This document shows, piece by piece, positions 10,516 through 19,040 of a stretch of 64,000 nucleotides of DNA. Both the position numbers and the translations under genes were made by a program. A model generated the notes under the pieces. That model worked only from the letters and a program-made list of their open reading frames with translations. It did not search any database and had not been told where the DNA came from. Where the stretch lies: NCBI GenBank assembly GCA_963703045.1, contig OY969782.1:1860001-1924000 (forward strand), written 5' to 3'. Each line of letters starts with the position of its first letter. The stretch's first letter is position 1. This stretch comes from Miltoncostaea sp963703045 (GTDB lineage Bacteria; Actinomycetota; Thermoleophilia; Miltoncostaeales; Miltoncostaeaceae).

Positions 10516-10531
10516 GGGTAGCCCGTCTCCG

Positions 10532-10547
10532 ACACCAGGGATAGCGT
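10532..10547 (+). promoter_or_regulatory. NrdR box 2
   Basis: ACACCAGGGATAGCGT matches the NrdR consensus at 10 of 16 positions and keeps the palindromic ends. The 32-base spacing from box 1 places both on the same DNA face (three helical turns), the arrangement expected for cooperative NrdR binding. Weaker than box 1. Confidence 0.5.
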
Positions 10548-10553
10548 TCTTAC

Positions 10554-11166
10554 GTGATCTGCCCGTTTTGCGAGAACCCCGAGCACCGCGTCGTCGAGTC
10601 GCGCGTCGCCGACACGAAGGACGCCATCCGCCGCCGTCGCGAATGCCTCGCGTGCGGCCAGCGCTTCACCACCTACGAGCGCTTCGAGGAGATGCCGCTC
10701 ATGGTGGTCAAGAGCTCCGGGGAGCGGCAGCCGTTCGACCGCTCCAAGCTCCTCGAGGGGCTGCAGCGCGCCTGCCACAAGCGGCAGGTGTTCGACGGCC
10801 TCCCTCGACCTCGCCGTCCGTGACATCGAGGCCGAGCTGCGCAACCGCCTGCGCCAGGAGGTCGGCAGCACCCAGATCGGCGAGCTCGCCCTGCGCCGGC
10901 TCAAGGAGATCGACGCGGTCGCATACGTGCGCTTCGCGTCGGTCTACCGGCAGTTCGCCGACGTCGAGGAGTTCGGCGACGAGCTCTCGCGGCTCGAGCG
11001 CGAGCCGCCCCTGCCGCGCGGGCAGTTCCCCCTCGACGACCAGCTCTTCCAGACATTCGACGCGGGTTCCGCCCCGTCCGGCCGCGCTACGCTGAGGGCT
11101 CTGCCCGGCGGGCGTGACGGGGTCACCCCACGCACGACCGCCCAGGAGGCAAGCGATGGCGACTGA
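10554..11166 (+). pseudogene. nrdR: Transcriptional repressor NrdR, split by a +1 frameshift
   Basis: NrdR represses ribonucleotide reductase genes when dATP is high. The N-terminal zinc ribbon is intact (CPFCENPEHRVVESR then RRRRECLACGQRFTTYER), followed by the start of the ATP-cone. The frame stops at 10823. The rest of the ATP-cone continues in the next frame from about 10798 (SLDLAVRDIEAEL, then DAVAYVRFASVYRQFADV) to 11166. Aligning the KRQV...DIE segment with the family shows exactly one surplus base near 10797-10803. The rebuilt protein is about 203 residues with an unusually long tail that overlaps the nrdJ start by 11 bases. An assembly error is more likely than true loss, since NrdR boxes and nrdJ are retained. 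Confidence 0.85.
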
Positions 11167-14044
11167 CGCGCCGACCATGACCGACCGCGCGCTGGGGATC
11201 TCCCGACGCTTCACACGGCCCGGGACCCACCCCTACGACGAGGTCGCGTGGGGTCCGCGCGACGCCCGCATCGTCGAGCCCGCGCGCGACGGCAAGCCCG
11301 AGCGCGTCGTCTTCGAGCAGACGGGCTGCGAGTTCCCCCTCGACTGGTCCGACACCGCGGTCCGCATCGTGGCGTCGAAGTACTTCCGCTACGGCATGGA
11401 CGACCCGCGCCGCGAGCGGAGCCTGCGCGAGGTGATCGACCGCGTGGTCGACACCATCCGCCATCACGGCGTGAAGGGCGGGTACTTCGTCGACGACGAC
11501 GAGGCCGAGACCTTCTCGCAGGAGCTGCGCCACATCCTCGTGACGCAGAAGGCGGCCTTCAACTCGCCGGTGTGGTTCAACTGCGGCGTGTCGGCCGCGA
11601 CCCGCGAGCACGACGACGACCGCATCCTCGACGTGGACGACCCGCCGGTGGGGGAGGGCGAGCCGCAGGTCAACCAGGCCTCCGCCTGCTTCATCCTCTC
11701 GGTCAACGACACGATGCCCTCGATCCAGCGGTGGATCGCGTCCGAGTCGGAGATCTTCCGCGGAGGGTCGGGCGCCGGCGTCAACCTGTCGCGCCTGCGC
11801 GGCGACGGCGAGGCGCTCTCGAACGGCGGCCAGGCCTCCGGCCCGGTCAGCTTCATGCGCTGGGCCGACTCGGGCGCCGGCTCGATCAAGTCGGGCGGCG
11901 GCACCCGCCGCGCGGCCAAGATGGTGATCCTCGACGGCGATCACCCGGACATCCTCGAGTTCGTGCGCTGCAAGGCCCACGAGGAGGCCAAGGCCTACGC
12001 CCTCGGCGACATGGGCTACGACCTCGGCCTCAACGGCGACGCGTGGCGCTCGATCCAGTTCCAGAACGCCAACAACTCGGTGCGCCTGACCGACGAGTTC
12101 TTCGATCGCGTCGAGTCGGACGAGGGATGGCAGACGCGCAACGTCGCCGGCGGCGAGGTGCGCGACGAGATGCCGGCCGCCGACCTGCTGCGCGAGATCT
12201 CGGAGGCCGCCTGGGCCTGCGGCGACCCGGGCGTGCAGTACGAGGACGCGATCCAGCGCTGGCACACCTCGCCCAACGCCGGGCGCATCTCCGGGTCGAA
12301 CCCCTGCTCCGAGTACATGCACATCGACGACTCGGCCTGCAACCTGGCCTCCATCAACCTGATGGAGTTCCTCGACGAGGACGGCACCTTCCGCGTCGAC
12401 GACTTCCGCCATGCGGTGCGCGTGGTGCTGACGGCGCAGGAGATCATCGTCACGCCGGCCAGCTACCCGACCAAGCGGATCGGCGACAACGCGCGCGCCT
12501 ACCGCCAGCTCGGCCAGGGCTACACCAACCTCGGCTCGCTGCTCATGTGCCAGGGCCTCGCCTACGACTCGGACGAGGGCCGCGCCTGGGCCGGGGCCGT
12601 CACCGCCCTGCTGCAGGGCGAGGCGTACGCGCAGTCGGCGCGCATCGCCTCGCGCGTGGGCGCCTACGACGGCTATGCGGCCGACGCCGAGGCGCAGGAC
12701 CGCGTGGTGCGCATGCACCGGGACGCGGCCCTCGACCTGCCGGTGCGCGCACGCGGCGGCAACTACGCGGAGCTGCGCGCGGCCGCCGCCCACTCGCTGG
12801 ACGACGCCGTCGCCCTCGGCCAGTCGGAGGGACGCCTCGGCGCCCCCGGCTACCGCAACGCCCAGGTCAGCGTGATCGCCCCGACCGGGACCATCAGCTT
12901 CATGATGGACGCCCAGACCACGGGCATCGAGCCGGCCATCGGCCTGATCAGCTACAAGACGCTCGTCGGCGGCGGCTACATGAAGCTCGTCAACACCGAC
13001 GTCGAGCGCGCCCTGCGGGCCCTCGGGTACGACCCGGGCCGGCGGGCGGACATCCTGGCCCACGTGGACGCCACGGGCTCCATCGAGGGGGCCCCCGGGC
13101 TGTCCGACGACCACCTGACCGTCTTCGACTGCGCCTTCGGCGTGGCCGGCGGCCGCACGATCGGCCCGGAGGGGCACGTCCGCATGATGGCGGCCGTGCA
13201 GCCGTTCGTCTCGGGCGCGATCAGCAAGACGGTCAACCTGCCCAACTCGGCCACCGTCGAGGACGTCAGCGACATCTACAAGCTGGGCTGGCGACTCGGG
13301 CTGAAGGCCATCGCCATCTATCGCGACGGCTCCAAGCGCACCCAGCCGCTCTCGACGACCGACGGGTCGAAGGCGATGACGGCCGTGGCCGGCGTCGAGA
13401 TCGCGGCGACCCCCGTGCGCCGGCGTCTGCCCGATGACCGCGCCGCCCTGACCCACAAGTTCAGCGTCGGTGGCCAGGAGGGCTACATCACGGTCGGCCT
13501 CTACGAGGACGGCACCCCCGGCGAGGTCTTCGTCAAGATGAGCAAGCAGGGCTCGACGGTCTCGGGCCTGATGGACTCGGTCGCGATCGCCTGGTCGATG
13601 GCGCTGCAGCACGGGGTGCCGGTCGAGAGCCTGATCGCCAAGTACATCGACCACCGGTTCGAGCCCTCGGGCTTCACCGGCAACCCGCGCATCCCGATGG
13701 CGCGGTCCGTGGTCGACTACCTGGCCCGCTGGATGGCGTCGAAGTTCCTGTCCGAGGAGGACCAGCGCACCGCCGGCGTGCTGCCGGGCGCCGACTCCGC
13801 CCCGAGCCCGGCGCCCGCGCCGGCGGAGCCCGAGGCCCCCGACGACCAGCTCGCGTTCGGGTCGGTCGCGGAGCAGGCCAACGGCAACGGGCACGACCAC
13901 GCCGACGGCGGCGCACCGGCCAAGCCGCGACTGCTGCTCGACTCGACCGGGCAGATCTGCTCGTCGTGCGGCAGCTCGGACATGGTGCGGGCGGGCTCGT
14001 GCCTGACGTGCCGCACCTGCGGCGCGACGTCCGGTTGCGGATGA
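11156..14044 (+). CDS. nrdJ: Vitamin B12-dependent (class II) ribonucleotide reductase
   Basis: The 962-residue adenosylcobalamin-dependent enzyme reduces ribonucleotides to deoxyribonucleotides with or without oxygen. Family landmarks include FNSPVWFNCGV, NQASACFILSVNDTM, the GGSGAGVNLSRLR loop, SGSNPCSEYM with the radical-site cysteine (near residue 383), and VIAPTGTISFMM. The C-terminus has the zinc-ribbon-like CSSCGSSDMVRAGSCLTCRTCG used in cysteine relay. ATG 11156 follows AGGAGG at 11144-11149. It is the only ribonucleotide reductase in the window, sits directly behind nrdR, and makes the cell dependent on cobalamin. That fits the riboswitch-controlled transporter at 32-36 kb. Confidence 0.96.
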   Translation: MATDAPTMTDRALGISRRFTRPGTHPYDEVAWGPRDARIVEPARDGKPERVVFEQTGCEFPLDWSDTAVRIVASKYFRYGMDDPRRERSLREVIDRVVDTIRHHGVKGGYFVDDDEAETFSQELRHILVTQKAAFNSPVWFNCGVSAATREHDDDRILDVDDPPVGEGEPQVNQASACFILSVNDTMPSIQRWIASESEIFRGGSGAGVNLSRLRGDGEALSNGGQASGPVSFMRWADSGAGSIKSGGGTRRAAKMVILDGDHPDILEFVRCKAHEEAKAYALGDMGYDLGLNGDAWRSIQFQNANNSVRLTDEFFDRVESDEGWQTRNVAGGEVRDEMPAADLLREISEAAWACGDPGVQYEDAIQRWHTSPNAGRISGSNPCSEYMHIDDSACNLASINLMEFLDEDGTFRVDDFRHAVRVVLTAQEIIVTPASYPTKRIGDNARAYRQLGQGYTNLGSLLMCQGLAYDSDEGRAWAGAVTALLQGEAYAQSARIASRVGAYDGYAADAEAQDRVVRMHRDAALDLPVRARGGNYAELRAAAAHSLDDAVALGQSEGRLGAPGYRNAQVSVIAPTGTISFMMDAQTTGIEPAIGLISYKTLVGGGYMKLVNTDVERALRALGYDPGRRADILAHVDATGSIEGAPGLSDDHLTVFDCAFGVAGGRTIGPEGHVRMMAAVQPFVSGAISKTVNLPNSATVEDVSDIYKLGWRLGLKAIAIYRDGSKRTQPLSTTDGSKAMTAVAGVEIAATPVRRRLPDDRAALTHKFSVGGQEGYITVGLYEDGTPGEVFVKMSKQGSTVSGLMDSVAIAWSMALQHGVPVESLIAKYIDHRFEPSGFTGNPRIPMARSVVDYLARWMASKFLSEEDQRTAGVLPGADSAPSPAPAPAEPEAPDDQLAFGSVAEQANGNGHDHADGGAPAKPRLLLDSTGQICSSCGSSDMVRAGSCLTCRTCGATSGCG

Positions 14045-14077
14045 CCCGACGGCGCGCCGGGTAGGGGGCCCGTCCGG

Positions 14078-15097
14078 GTGCGTGTCGTCATCGTCGGCGC
14101 CGGGGCGGCGGGTCTCGCCGCGGCGCGCAGCCTGCGCCGCCGGGGGGTGGCGGCCACGGTCATCGACCGCGCCCCCGCCGGGGCGTGGACGCCGCGGCCG
14201 TTCATGCCGCCCTACCAGGGCTTCGACGCCCTGGAGGACGCCGGGGTGCTCGCCCCCATCCGCGCCGAGTCATGGGAGATCGCCCCGCGCGGTGACGGGG
14301 TGCCGGTCGCCCTCGCGGCCCCGTTCGTGCGGGTGATGGAGATCCTGGCCGACGGCGTGCCGGTGCGACACGGCGTCGAGGTCACCGGCCTGGTGCGCGA
14401 CGGCGAGCGCGTCGCGGGGGTGCGGGCGCGCGGCCCCGACGGTGACGCGTACGAGCTGCCGGCCGACCTCGTCGTCGCGTGCGACGGCGTCCGCTCGCCG
14501 CTGCGCGCGATGGCGGGTCTCGAGGCGCGGCTCGAGCTCGCCGAGGGCGCCCACCTCTCGTTCATCACCGACGTCGTGGTCGACCGCTCCTTCGCCCTGC
14601 ACTACCAGGCCGACGGTCGCCAGGTGGGGTTGCTCGGATGGCCGACCGGGTCGGCCGGCTGGTGGGACATCGAGCGCGTGGGGGCCGAGGCCGTCCGCGC
14701 GCCCGGTCTCGAGGCGTTCCGCGAGGCCTTCGCGCGACTGCTGCCCCCGGCCGCCCCGGCGCTCGCGGCCCTCACGTCGGTCGACCAGCTCGTCTACCGC
14801 GAGATCACCGAGGTGCATGCCGAGCGCTGGTGGGTGCCCGGCCTCGTGATCATCGGCGACGCGGCCCATGCGGTGGGGCCCGAGGCCGGGCTGGGCGCGG
14901 GCCTCGGGCTGGGCGACGCCCACGCGCTCGCGATCGCCGTGGCGCAGCACCCCGACGACGCCGACGCGGCCTGCGCGACGTACGAGGCGTGGCGCCGGCC
15001 CGCGGTGGCGCCCTACGAGCAGATCGGCGCCGCCGGGTCGCGCATCGTCCGGGGCGGCGCGAAGCCCGCGGGAGAGGTCTGGCCGCCTCCGGCCTGA
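14078..15097 (+). CDS. FAD-dependent monooxygenase/oxidoreductase, PHBH-like
   Basis: A 339-residue flavoprotein of the aromatic-ring hydroxylase (UbiH/PHBH) superfamily. It has the dinucleotide-binding VVIVGAGAAGLAAARSLRRRG at the N-terminus, the second FAD/NADPH motif LVVACDGVRSPLR (DG motif), and the third motif IIGDAAHAVGPEAGLGAGLGLGDAHAL (GD motif). The start is GTG 14078. Members hydroxylate aromatic or polyketide-like substrates using NAD(P)H and oxygen, or reduce geranylgeranyl chains; the substrate here is not evident. Neighbours do not form a pathway with it. Confidence 0.88.
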   Translation: MRVVIVGAGAAGLAAARSLRRRGVAATVIDRAPAGAWTPRPFMPPYQGFDALEDAGVLAPIRAESWEIAPRGDGVPVALAAPFVRVMEILADGVPVRHGVEVTGLVRDGERVAGVRARGPDGDAYELPADLVVACDGVRSPLRAMAGLEARLELAEGAHLSFITDVVVDRSFALHYQADGRQVGLLGWPTGSAGWWDIERVGAEAVRAPGLEAFREAFARLLPPAAPALAALTSVDQLVYREITEVHAERWWVPGLVIIGDAAHAVGPEAGLGAGLGLGDAHALAIAVAQHPDDADAACATYEAWRRPAVAPYEQIGAAGSRIVRGGAKPAGEVWPPPA

Positions 15098-15110
15098 CCG
15101 GGGCCCGCCC

Positions 15111-16244
15111 CTAGTGGGCCTTCACCAGGTCCCGCTCGGGGACGATGCTCCAGCGCCCCGCGATCGTGCGCAGCTCCTCGGTCATCGGCCACGAGTCGGG
15201 GCGCTCGTCGCCGTCGTGCGCGGGCGTGCCGCCCTTGAGGGTCATGCAGCCGGCGTTCTCTCCGACCCCCTCGATCTCGGCCAGCTCATCGGCCGACAAC
15301 ACGGTCCCGGCGGGGACGCCGGCCAGGTCGGCGCGCTTGTCCTCGACCGGCCGGGCGCCCGCGCCGGGCTCCTGGATGAGGGTGGGCACGACGCACGCGA
15401 CGGGGCCCTGGGCGAGGGTCCATTGGCAGGCGAGCTGCAACGTCGTCAGCCCGTGGCGATCGGCGATCGGGCGCAGCCGGTCGAGCTTGCCGCGCCCGAG
15501 CTCGACCCATCCGGCGGGCCGGAACGAGCGGTGGTCGCGGCCCGGCAGCTCGTGCTCGTCGGGCACGTCGCCGTGGAAGACGCCGCCGTGGTCGACCACG
15601 CGCGCGATGGCCCTGATGCGATGGCGCTCGAGCGCGGGCAGCAGCAGCCGCGAGGGCCAGGGCTCGAACGGGCTGAGGATGATCATCGCCCAGTCGATGC
15701 GGTCGCCGAAGCGCTCGAAGCAGCCGATCAGGTCGAGCGTGAAGCCGTTGGCCGGCCCCGGGGCGATGCCGATCGCCCCCGTCAGCCCCTCGTCGCGCAG
15801 CCCGGCCATGGCGGCCCAGACGGCCTCCGACGAGTAGCCCGTCCGGTCGGGGTTGTGCAGCATCAGGACGTCGAAGCGGTCGGTCCCGCACCGCTCGAGG
15901 CTGCGCTCGGTGGCGCGTCGCAGGTAGGCGGCGTAGTCATCGGGCCCGCGCAGGGCGGGATCGGTGAAGCGGGGGAAGCCCTTCGACCCCTGGCGCTCGC
16001 CGTCGTAGAAGTCGTGACCCACCGCGCCGACCAGGCAGTACGAGTCGCGCGCGACGCCCGAGAGCGCGCGCCCCACGAGCGCGTCGGCGGCCCCCGCACC
16101 GTAGGCGTCGGCGGTGATCACCGTGTCGATGCCCTCGTCGGGACGCAGCAGCGCGACGAGGCGGTCCTCGTCGATCGGGAGGCCGAAGTGCATGTGGACG
16201 CCCCCGCTCCAGGAGCCGAGGGCGACGTGTCCGGGGTCTCTCAC
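15111..16244 (-). CDS. Aldo/keto reductase family protein
   Basis: A 377-residue TIM-barrel oxidoreductase of the aldo/keto reductase superfamily, expected to reduce carbonyls with NADPH. Family features are ALGSWSGG near the N-terminus, DTVITADAYGAG (the Asp and Tyr of the tetrad region), FDVLMLHNPD, GAIGIAPG, and the C-terminal cofactor-binding part TTLQLACQWTLAQGPVACVVPT. The C-terminal tail after about residue 330 is longer than in typical 300-residue members. GTG 16244 is chosen because the longer frame upstream runs into tatC sequence. It is convergent with the FAD monooxygenase 14 bases away. Confidence 0.8.
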   Translation of the reverse strand: MRDPGHVALGSWSGGVHMHFGLPIDEDRLVALLRPDEGIDTVITADAYGAGAADALVGRALSGVARDSYCLVGAVGHDFYDGERQGSKGFPRFTDPALRGPDDYAAYLRRATERSLERCGTDRFDVLMLHNPDRTGYSSEAVWAAMAGLRDEGLTGAIGIAPGPANGFTLDLIGCFERFGDRIDWAMIILSPFEPWPSRLLLPALERHRIRAIARVVDHGGVFHGDVPDEHELPGRDHRSFRPAGWVELGRGKLDRLRPIADRHGLTTLQLACQWTLAQGPVACVVPTLIQEPGAGARPVEDKRADLAGVPAGTVLSADELAEIEGVGENAGCMTLKGGTPAHDGDERPDSWPMTEELRTIAGRWSIVPERDLVKAH

Positions 16245-16321
16245 GAGGGCAGTGTGCCACCTCGCCGCCGCCGGGGTCCGGCCGGGGCGCGAGCGGGGGA
16301 CCCCCGCCCGCGCCGGACCGG

Positions 16322-17101
16322 TCAGGCCGGGTCGGGCTCCTCGTCGCGACGCCAGAGCGGCGCCTGGCCGAACTTGGCCGACAGGGCGATGCCGACCCCG
16401 TAGAGCACGAACTGCGGGAGCATCAGCAGCACCATGCTGATCGGGTCGCCGCCCGGGAGGATGGCGGCGACGGCCGCGATGCCCACCAACGCGATGCGCC
16501 AGTGGGTGCGGTACATCCGGGCCGAGGTGATGCCCATCCGCGACAGGGCGGTCATGGCGACCGGCACCTCGAACAGCAGTCCGGACGCCAGCAGCATGGT
16601 CGTCGCGAAGCCGAAGTACTCGCCCGCGCGCAGCTGCGTGTTGAAGGTCTCGCCGCCGAAGCCGGTCAGGAAGTTGAGCGCGACCGGCAGCACGACGACG
16701 TAGCCGAACGCCACGCCTCCGGTGAACAGGCCCGACAGGCCCGCCACGATGGCGAGCACCACCCGGCGGGGCTGCTCGGCCACCGCCGGGATGACGAACG
16801 CATAGGCCTGGTACAGCCAGACCGGGAGCACGACGAGCACGGACGCCCAGAACACGACCTTCAGCGTGGTGAAGAAGGGCTCGGTCGGTGACAGCGTGAT
16901 GAGCTGGTCGGTGTCGCTCGGCAGCGGCCACGTGAGCGCGTCGATGAGACCGTCGCGCATGGCGTACATGCCGGCGAAGGCGACCACCAGGGCGAGCGCG
17001 CTGACGATGAGACGCCGGCGCAGCTCGTCCAGGTGCTCGACCACGCTCAGGTGGTCATCGGGCCGCGCGCGGCGCGGCCCGATCCGCAGTGTCCGGGGCA
17101 T
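16322..17101 (-). CDS. tatC: Twin-arginine translocase subunit TatC
   Basis: A 259-residue polytopic protein with six predicted membrane segments. It contains the signal-binding N-terminal motif VVEHLDELRRRL (with the key Glu and the following Arg run), the FFTTLK segment, and LPVWLYQAYAFVIPA. TatC recognises twin-arginine signal peptides and, with TatA, exports folded proteins. It is transcribed just behind tatA with a 27-base gap. Two exported ferritin-like proteins are encoded next door. Confidence 0.95.
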   Translation of the reverse strand: MPRTLRIGPRRARPDDHLSVVEHLDELRRRLIVSALALVVAFAGMYAMRDGLIDALTWPLPSDTDQLITLSPTEPFFTTLKVVFWASVLVVLPVWLYQAYAFVIPAVAEQPRRVVLAIVAGLSGLFTGGVAFGYVVVLPVALNFLTGFGGETFNTQLRAGEYFGFATTMLLASGLLFEVPVAMTALSRMGITSARMYRTHWRIALVGIAAVAAILPGGDPISMVLLMLPQFVLYGVGIALSAKFGQAPLWRRDEEPDPA

Positions 17102-17128
17102 GAGGGTGTTCCCTCTCGTCCGATCCGG

Positions 17129-17410
17129 CTAGACGGAGGTCGTCTGGCGGTCGTCGGCACCCACGGGCTCGGCCTGCGCCGACTCCTTGATGAGCGCCTC
17201 GGCGCTCGGGATCTCCTCGAGGGGCTCCTCGGTGGTGACGGCGGTGCGCGGGGAGGCGGGGGTGTGGTCGTCCTCGCCGGTGATGCCGCCCTTGAAGTCG
17301 CGGATGCCCTTGCCGAGGTTGCGGCCGAGCTCGGGGAGGCGCTTCGGGCCGAAGATCAGGAGGGCGATCGCCAGCACGATCACGATCTGGATCGGTGAGA
17401 TGTCGAACAC
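17129..17410 (-). CDS. tatA: Sec-independent translocase protein TatA
   Basis: A 93-residue TatA/E-type protein starting at GTG 17410: a short N-terminus, one membrane helix (ISPIQIVIVLAIALLIF), the conserved hinge FGPKRLPELGRNLGKGIRDFK, and an acidic C-terminal tail. TatA forms the pore for folded substrates. The longer frame upstream of 17410 is not protein-like. It is the first gene of a tatA-tatC unit. The upstream 286 bases shared with the divergent ferritin-like gene hold no gene that I can see. Confidence 0.93.
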   Translation of the reverse strand: MFDISPIQIVIVLAIALLIFGPKRLPELGRNLGKGIRDFKGGITGEDDHTPASPRTAVTTEEPLEEIPSAEALIKESAQAEPVGADDRQTTSV

Positions 17411-17696
17411 GTCACGGTCCTTCCGTTCGGGGTGGTCCAGCAGACGCGGGTCGCCACGGCGGCTCCTGCGCTTGGTCGGGGTCACTCGACCGGCGGTGTC
17501 GCCACCCGCGGCGACGAGCACCTGTTCACGTAGCGGTCCGGTCCTCCGCGTAAAGGTGCGAACACCAGGCCATACGCCCGGGGCGGCCGCCCGGATCACC
17601 CTCCCGTCACGCACCGCCCTCGACCGGTCCGTGATCCGCAACCCCGGCGCCCGCGTAAGGACACCTGGAAACGCACACTCAGCGGAGGTACGCGGG

Positions 17697-18287
17697 ATGA
17701 CGACGACAACCAGCCGAGCGGAGTTCATCTCCCTCGGCGCCAAGGGCGGGCTCGCGCTCGTCGTCGGGGGATCCATCCTCGGCGTCGCTGCAGCTCCGGC
17801 CCTCGGACAGGCCTCGGGAGACGTGGCCATCGCCAAGCTGGCCGCCACGGCCGAGCTGCTGGCGGTGGACGTGTACACGCGGGGCATCGACAGCGGCTTC
17901 TTCACGGGCGACGTGCTCGCCTACATGGAGTCCGCCCGTCAGAACGAGCAGGACCACTACGACACCCTCGCCGGCGTCCTCGGTTCCGAGGCCCCGAAGG
18001 GCATCAAGTTCACGTACCCGAACGGCACCTTCGCGAGCGCGAAGAGCATCGCCGCGACGGGTGTCGCCCTCGAGACGGCCTTCGTCGGCGCGTACCTCGG
18101 CGCCGTGGAGGCCCTCGAGAGCAACGACCTCAAGGCCGTCGCCGGCCAGGTCGCCGCCAACGAGGCGCAGCACCTGACGACGTTCAAGCGTCTCGACGCG
18201 GGCAACAAGCTCGTGCCGAACCCGTCGTTCCCGGAGAGCCTGACCGCAGACGAGGCGACGGCCGCCGTGACGCCGTTCCTCGCATGA
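17697..18287 (+). CDS. Exported ferritin-like domain protein (copy 1)
   Basis: A 196-residue protein. ATG 17697 follows AGCGGAGG. It has an N-terminal export signal (SLGAKGG then LALVVGGSILGVAAAPALGQA) without an intact twin arginine. The mature domain is a four-helix ferritin-like bundle. Candidate iron ligands are glutamates and histidines in TAELLAVD, RQNEQDHYDTL, ALETAFVGAY and ANEAQHLTTF, the ExxH pattern of the desiccation-related/ferritin_2 family. It is about 70% identical by eye to the next gene, so the pair is a tandem duplication. Likely roles are iron or oxidative-stress handling outside the membrane; this is inference. Confidence 0.82.
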   Translation: MTTTTSRAEFISLGAKGGLALVVGGSILGVAAAPALGQASGDVAIAKLAATAELLAVDVYTRGIDSGFFTGDVLAYMESARQNEQDHYDTLAGVLGSEAPKGIKFTYPNGTFASAKSIAATGVALETAFVGAYLGAVEALESNDLKAVAGQVAANEAQHLTTFKRLDAGNKLVPNPSFPESLTADEATAAVTPFLA

Positions 18288-18958
18288 GCGGCCACCTGAC
18301 CACCCCAGACCCCGTGGAGACCTCCGCCATGGATCCGAACCTCAGCCGAGCGCGCTTCCTGCGCCGCGGCGCCAAGGGCGGCCTCGTGCTGGCCGTCGGC
18401 GGCATGGCGCTCGCCGCCGCCGCATGCGGTGACGACGAGTCGACGGCCACCTCGACCCCGGCCACCTCGACGCCCGCCGGCGCCGTGGACGACGTCGCGA
18501 TCGCCAAGCTGGCCGCCACTGCCGAGCTGCTCGCGGTCGACTTCTACGGCATGGGCATCGACAGCGGCTTCTTCAAGGCCGACGTGCTCGCCTACATGCA
18601 GGCCGCCCGTCAGAACGAGCAGGACCACTACGACGCCCTCGCCGAGGTCCTCGGCGCCGAGGCGCCCAAGGACCTGACGTTCGTCTACCCCGACGGCACC
18701 TTCGCGACGGCCAAGAGCATCGCCGACACGGGCGTCGCGCTCGAGACGGCGTTCGTGGGCGCCTACATGGGTGCCATCTCGTCGCTCTCGGACAACGGCC
18801 TCAAGAAGGTCGCGGCCCAGATCGGCGCGAACGAGGCGCAGCACCTGACCACCCTGAAGTCCCTCGGGGCCGGCAACAAGCTGGTGCCGAACCCGTCCCT
18901 GCCGGACGTGCTCACGGCCGAGGAGGCCACGGCGGCGGTCACGCCCTTCCTGGGCTGA
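18284..18958 (+). CDS. Exported ferritin-like domain protein (copy 2), possibly a lipoprotein
   Basis: A 224-residue paralogue of the preceding gene, whose stop it overlaps by four bases (ATGA); ATG 18329 is an alternative start. The signal begins SRARFLRRGAKGG, a Tat-like motif with the first arginine pair broken, and ends at MALAAAACGDDES, a weak lipobox. A Thr/Ser/Pro-rich linker (TATSTPATSTPAGA) separates it from the ferritin-like bundle, which has the same Glu/His pattern as copy 1 (RQNEQDHYDAL, NEAQHLTTL). One copy is therefore probably lipid-anchored and the other released. Location beside tatA/tatC supports Tat export. Confidence 0.82.
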   Translation: MSGHLTTPDPVETSAMDPNLSRARFLRRGAKGGLVLAVGGMALAAAACGDDESTATSTPATSTPAGAVDDVAIAKLAATAELLAVDFYGMGIDSGFFKADVLAYMQAARQNEQDHYDALAEVLGAEAPKDLTFVYPDGTFATAKSIADTGVALETAFVGAYMGAISSLSDNGLKKVAAQIGANEAQHLTTLKSLGAGNKLVPNPSLPDVLTAEEATAAVTPFLG

Positions 18959-19000
18959 TCCTCCGGGGCGCTCGCCGCCCCGCGCCACGATCGAACCGGG

Positions 19001-19022
19001 AGCCCCGCCATACGGCGGGGCT
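19001..19022. terminator. GC-rich stem-loop terminator
   Basis: AGCCCCGCC (19001-19009) pairs with GGCGGGGCT (19014-19022) around an ATAC loop. It lies between the convergent ferritin-like gene and ctaG and probably terminates both. No strong T-tract follows. Confidence 0.75.
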
Positions 19023-19040
19023 CTCGACGTTCCGGGCCCG

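Noticed and set aside
10797..10803. Programmed ribosomal frameshift in nrdR
   Set aside because: No slippery heptamer, downstream pseudoknot or SD-like stimulator was recognised, and several neighbouring genes show the same kind of single-base break.
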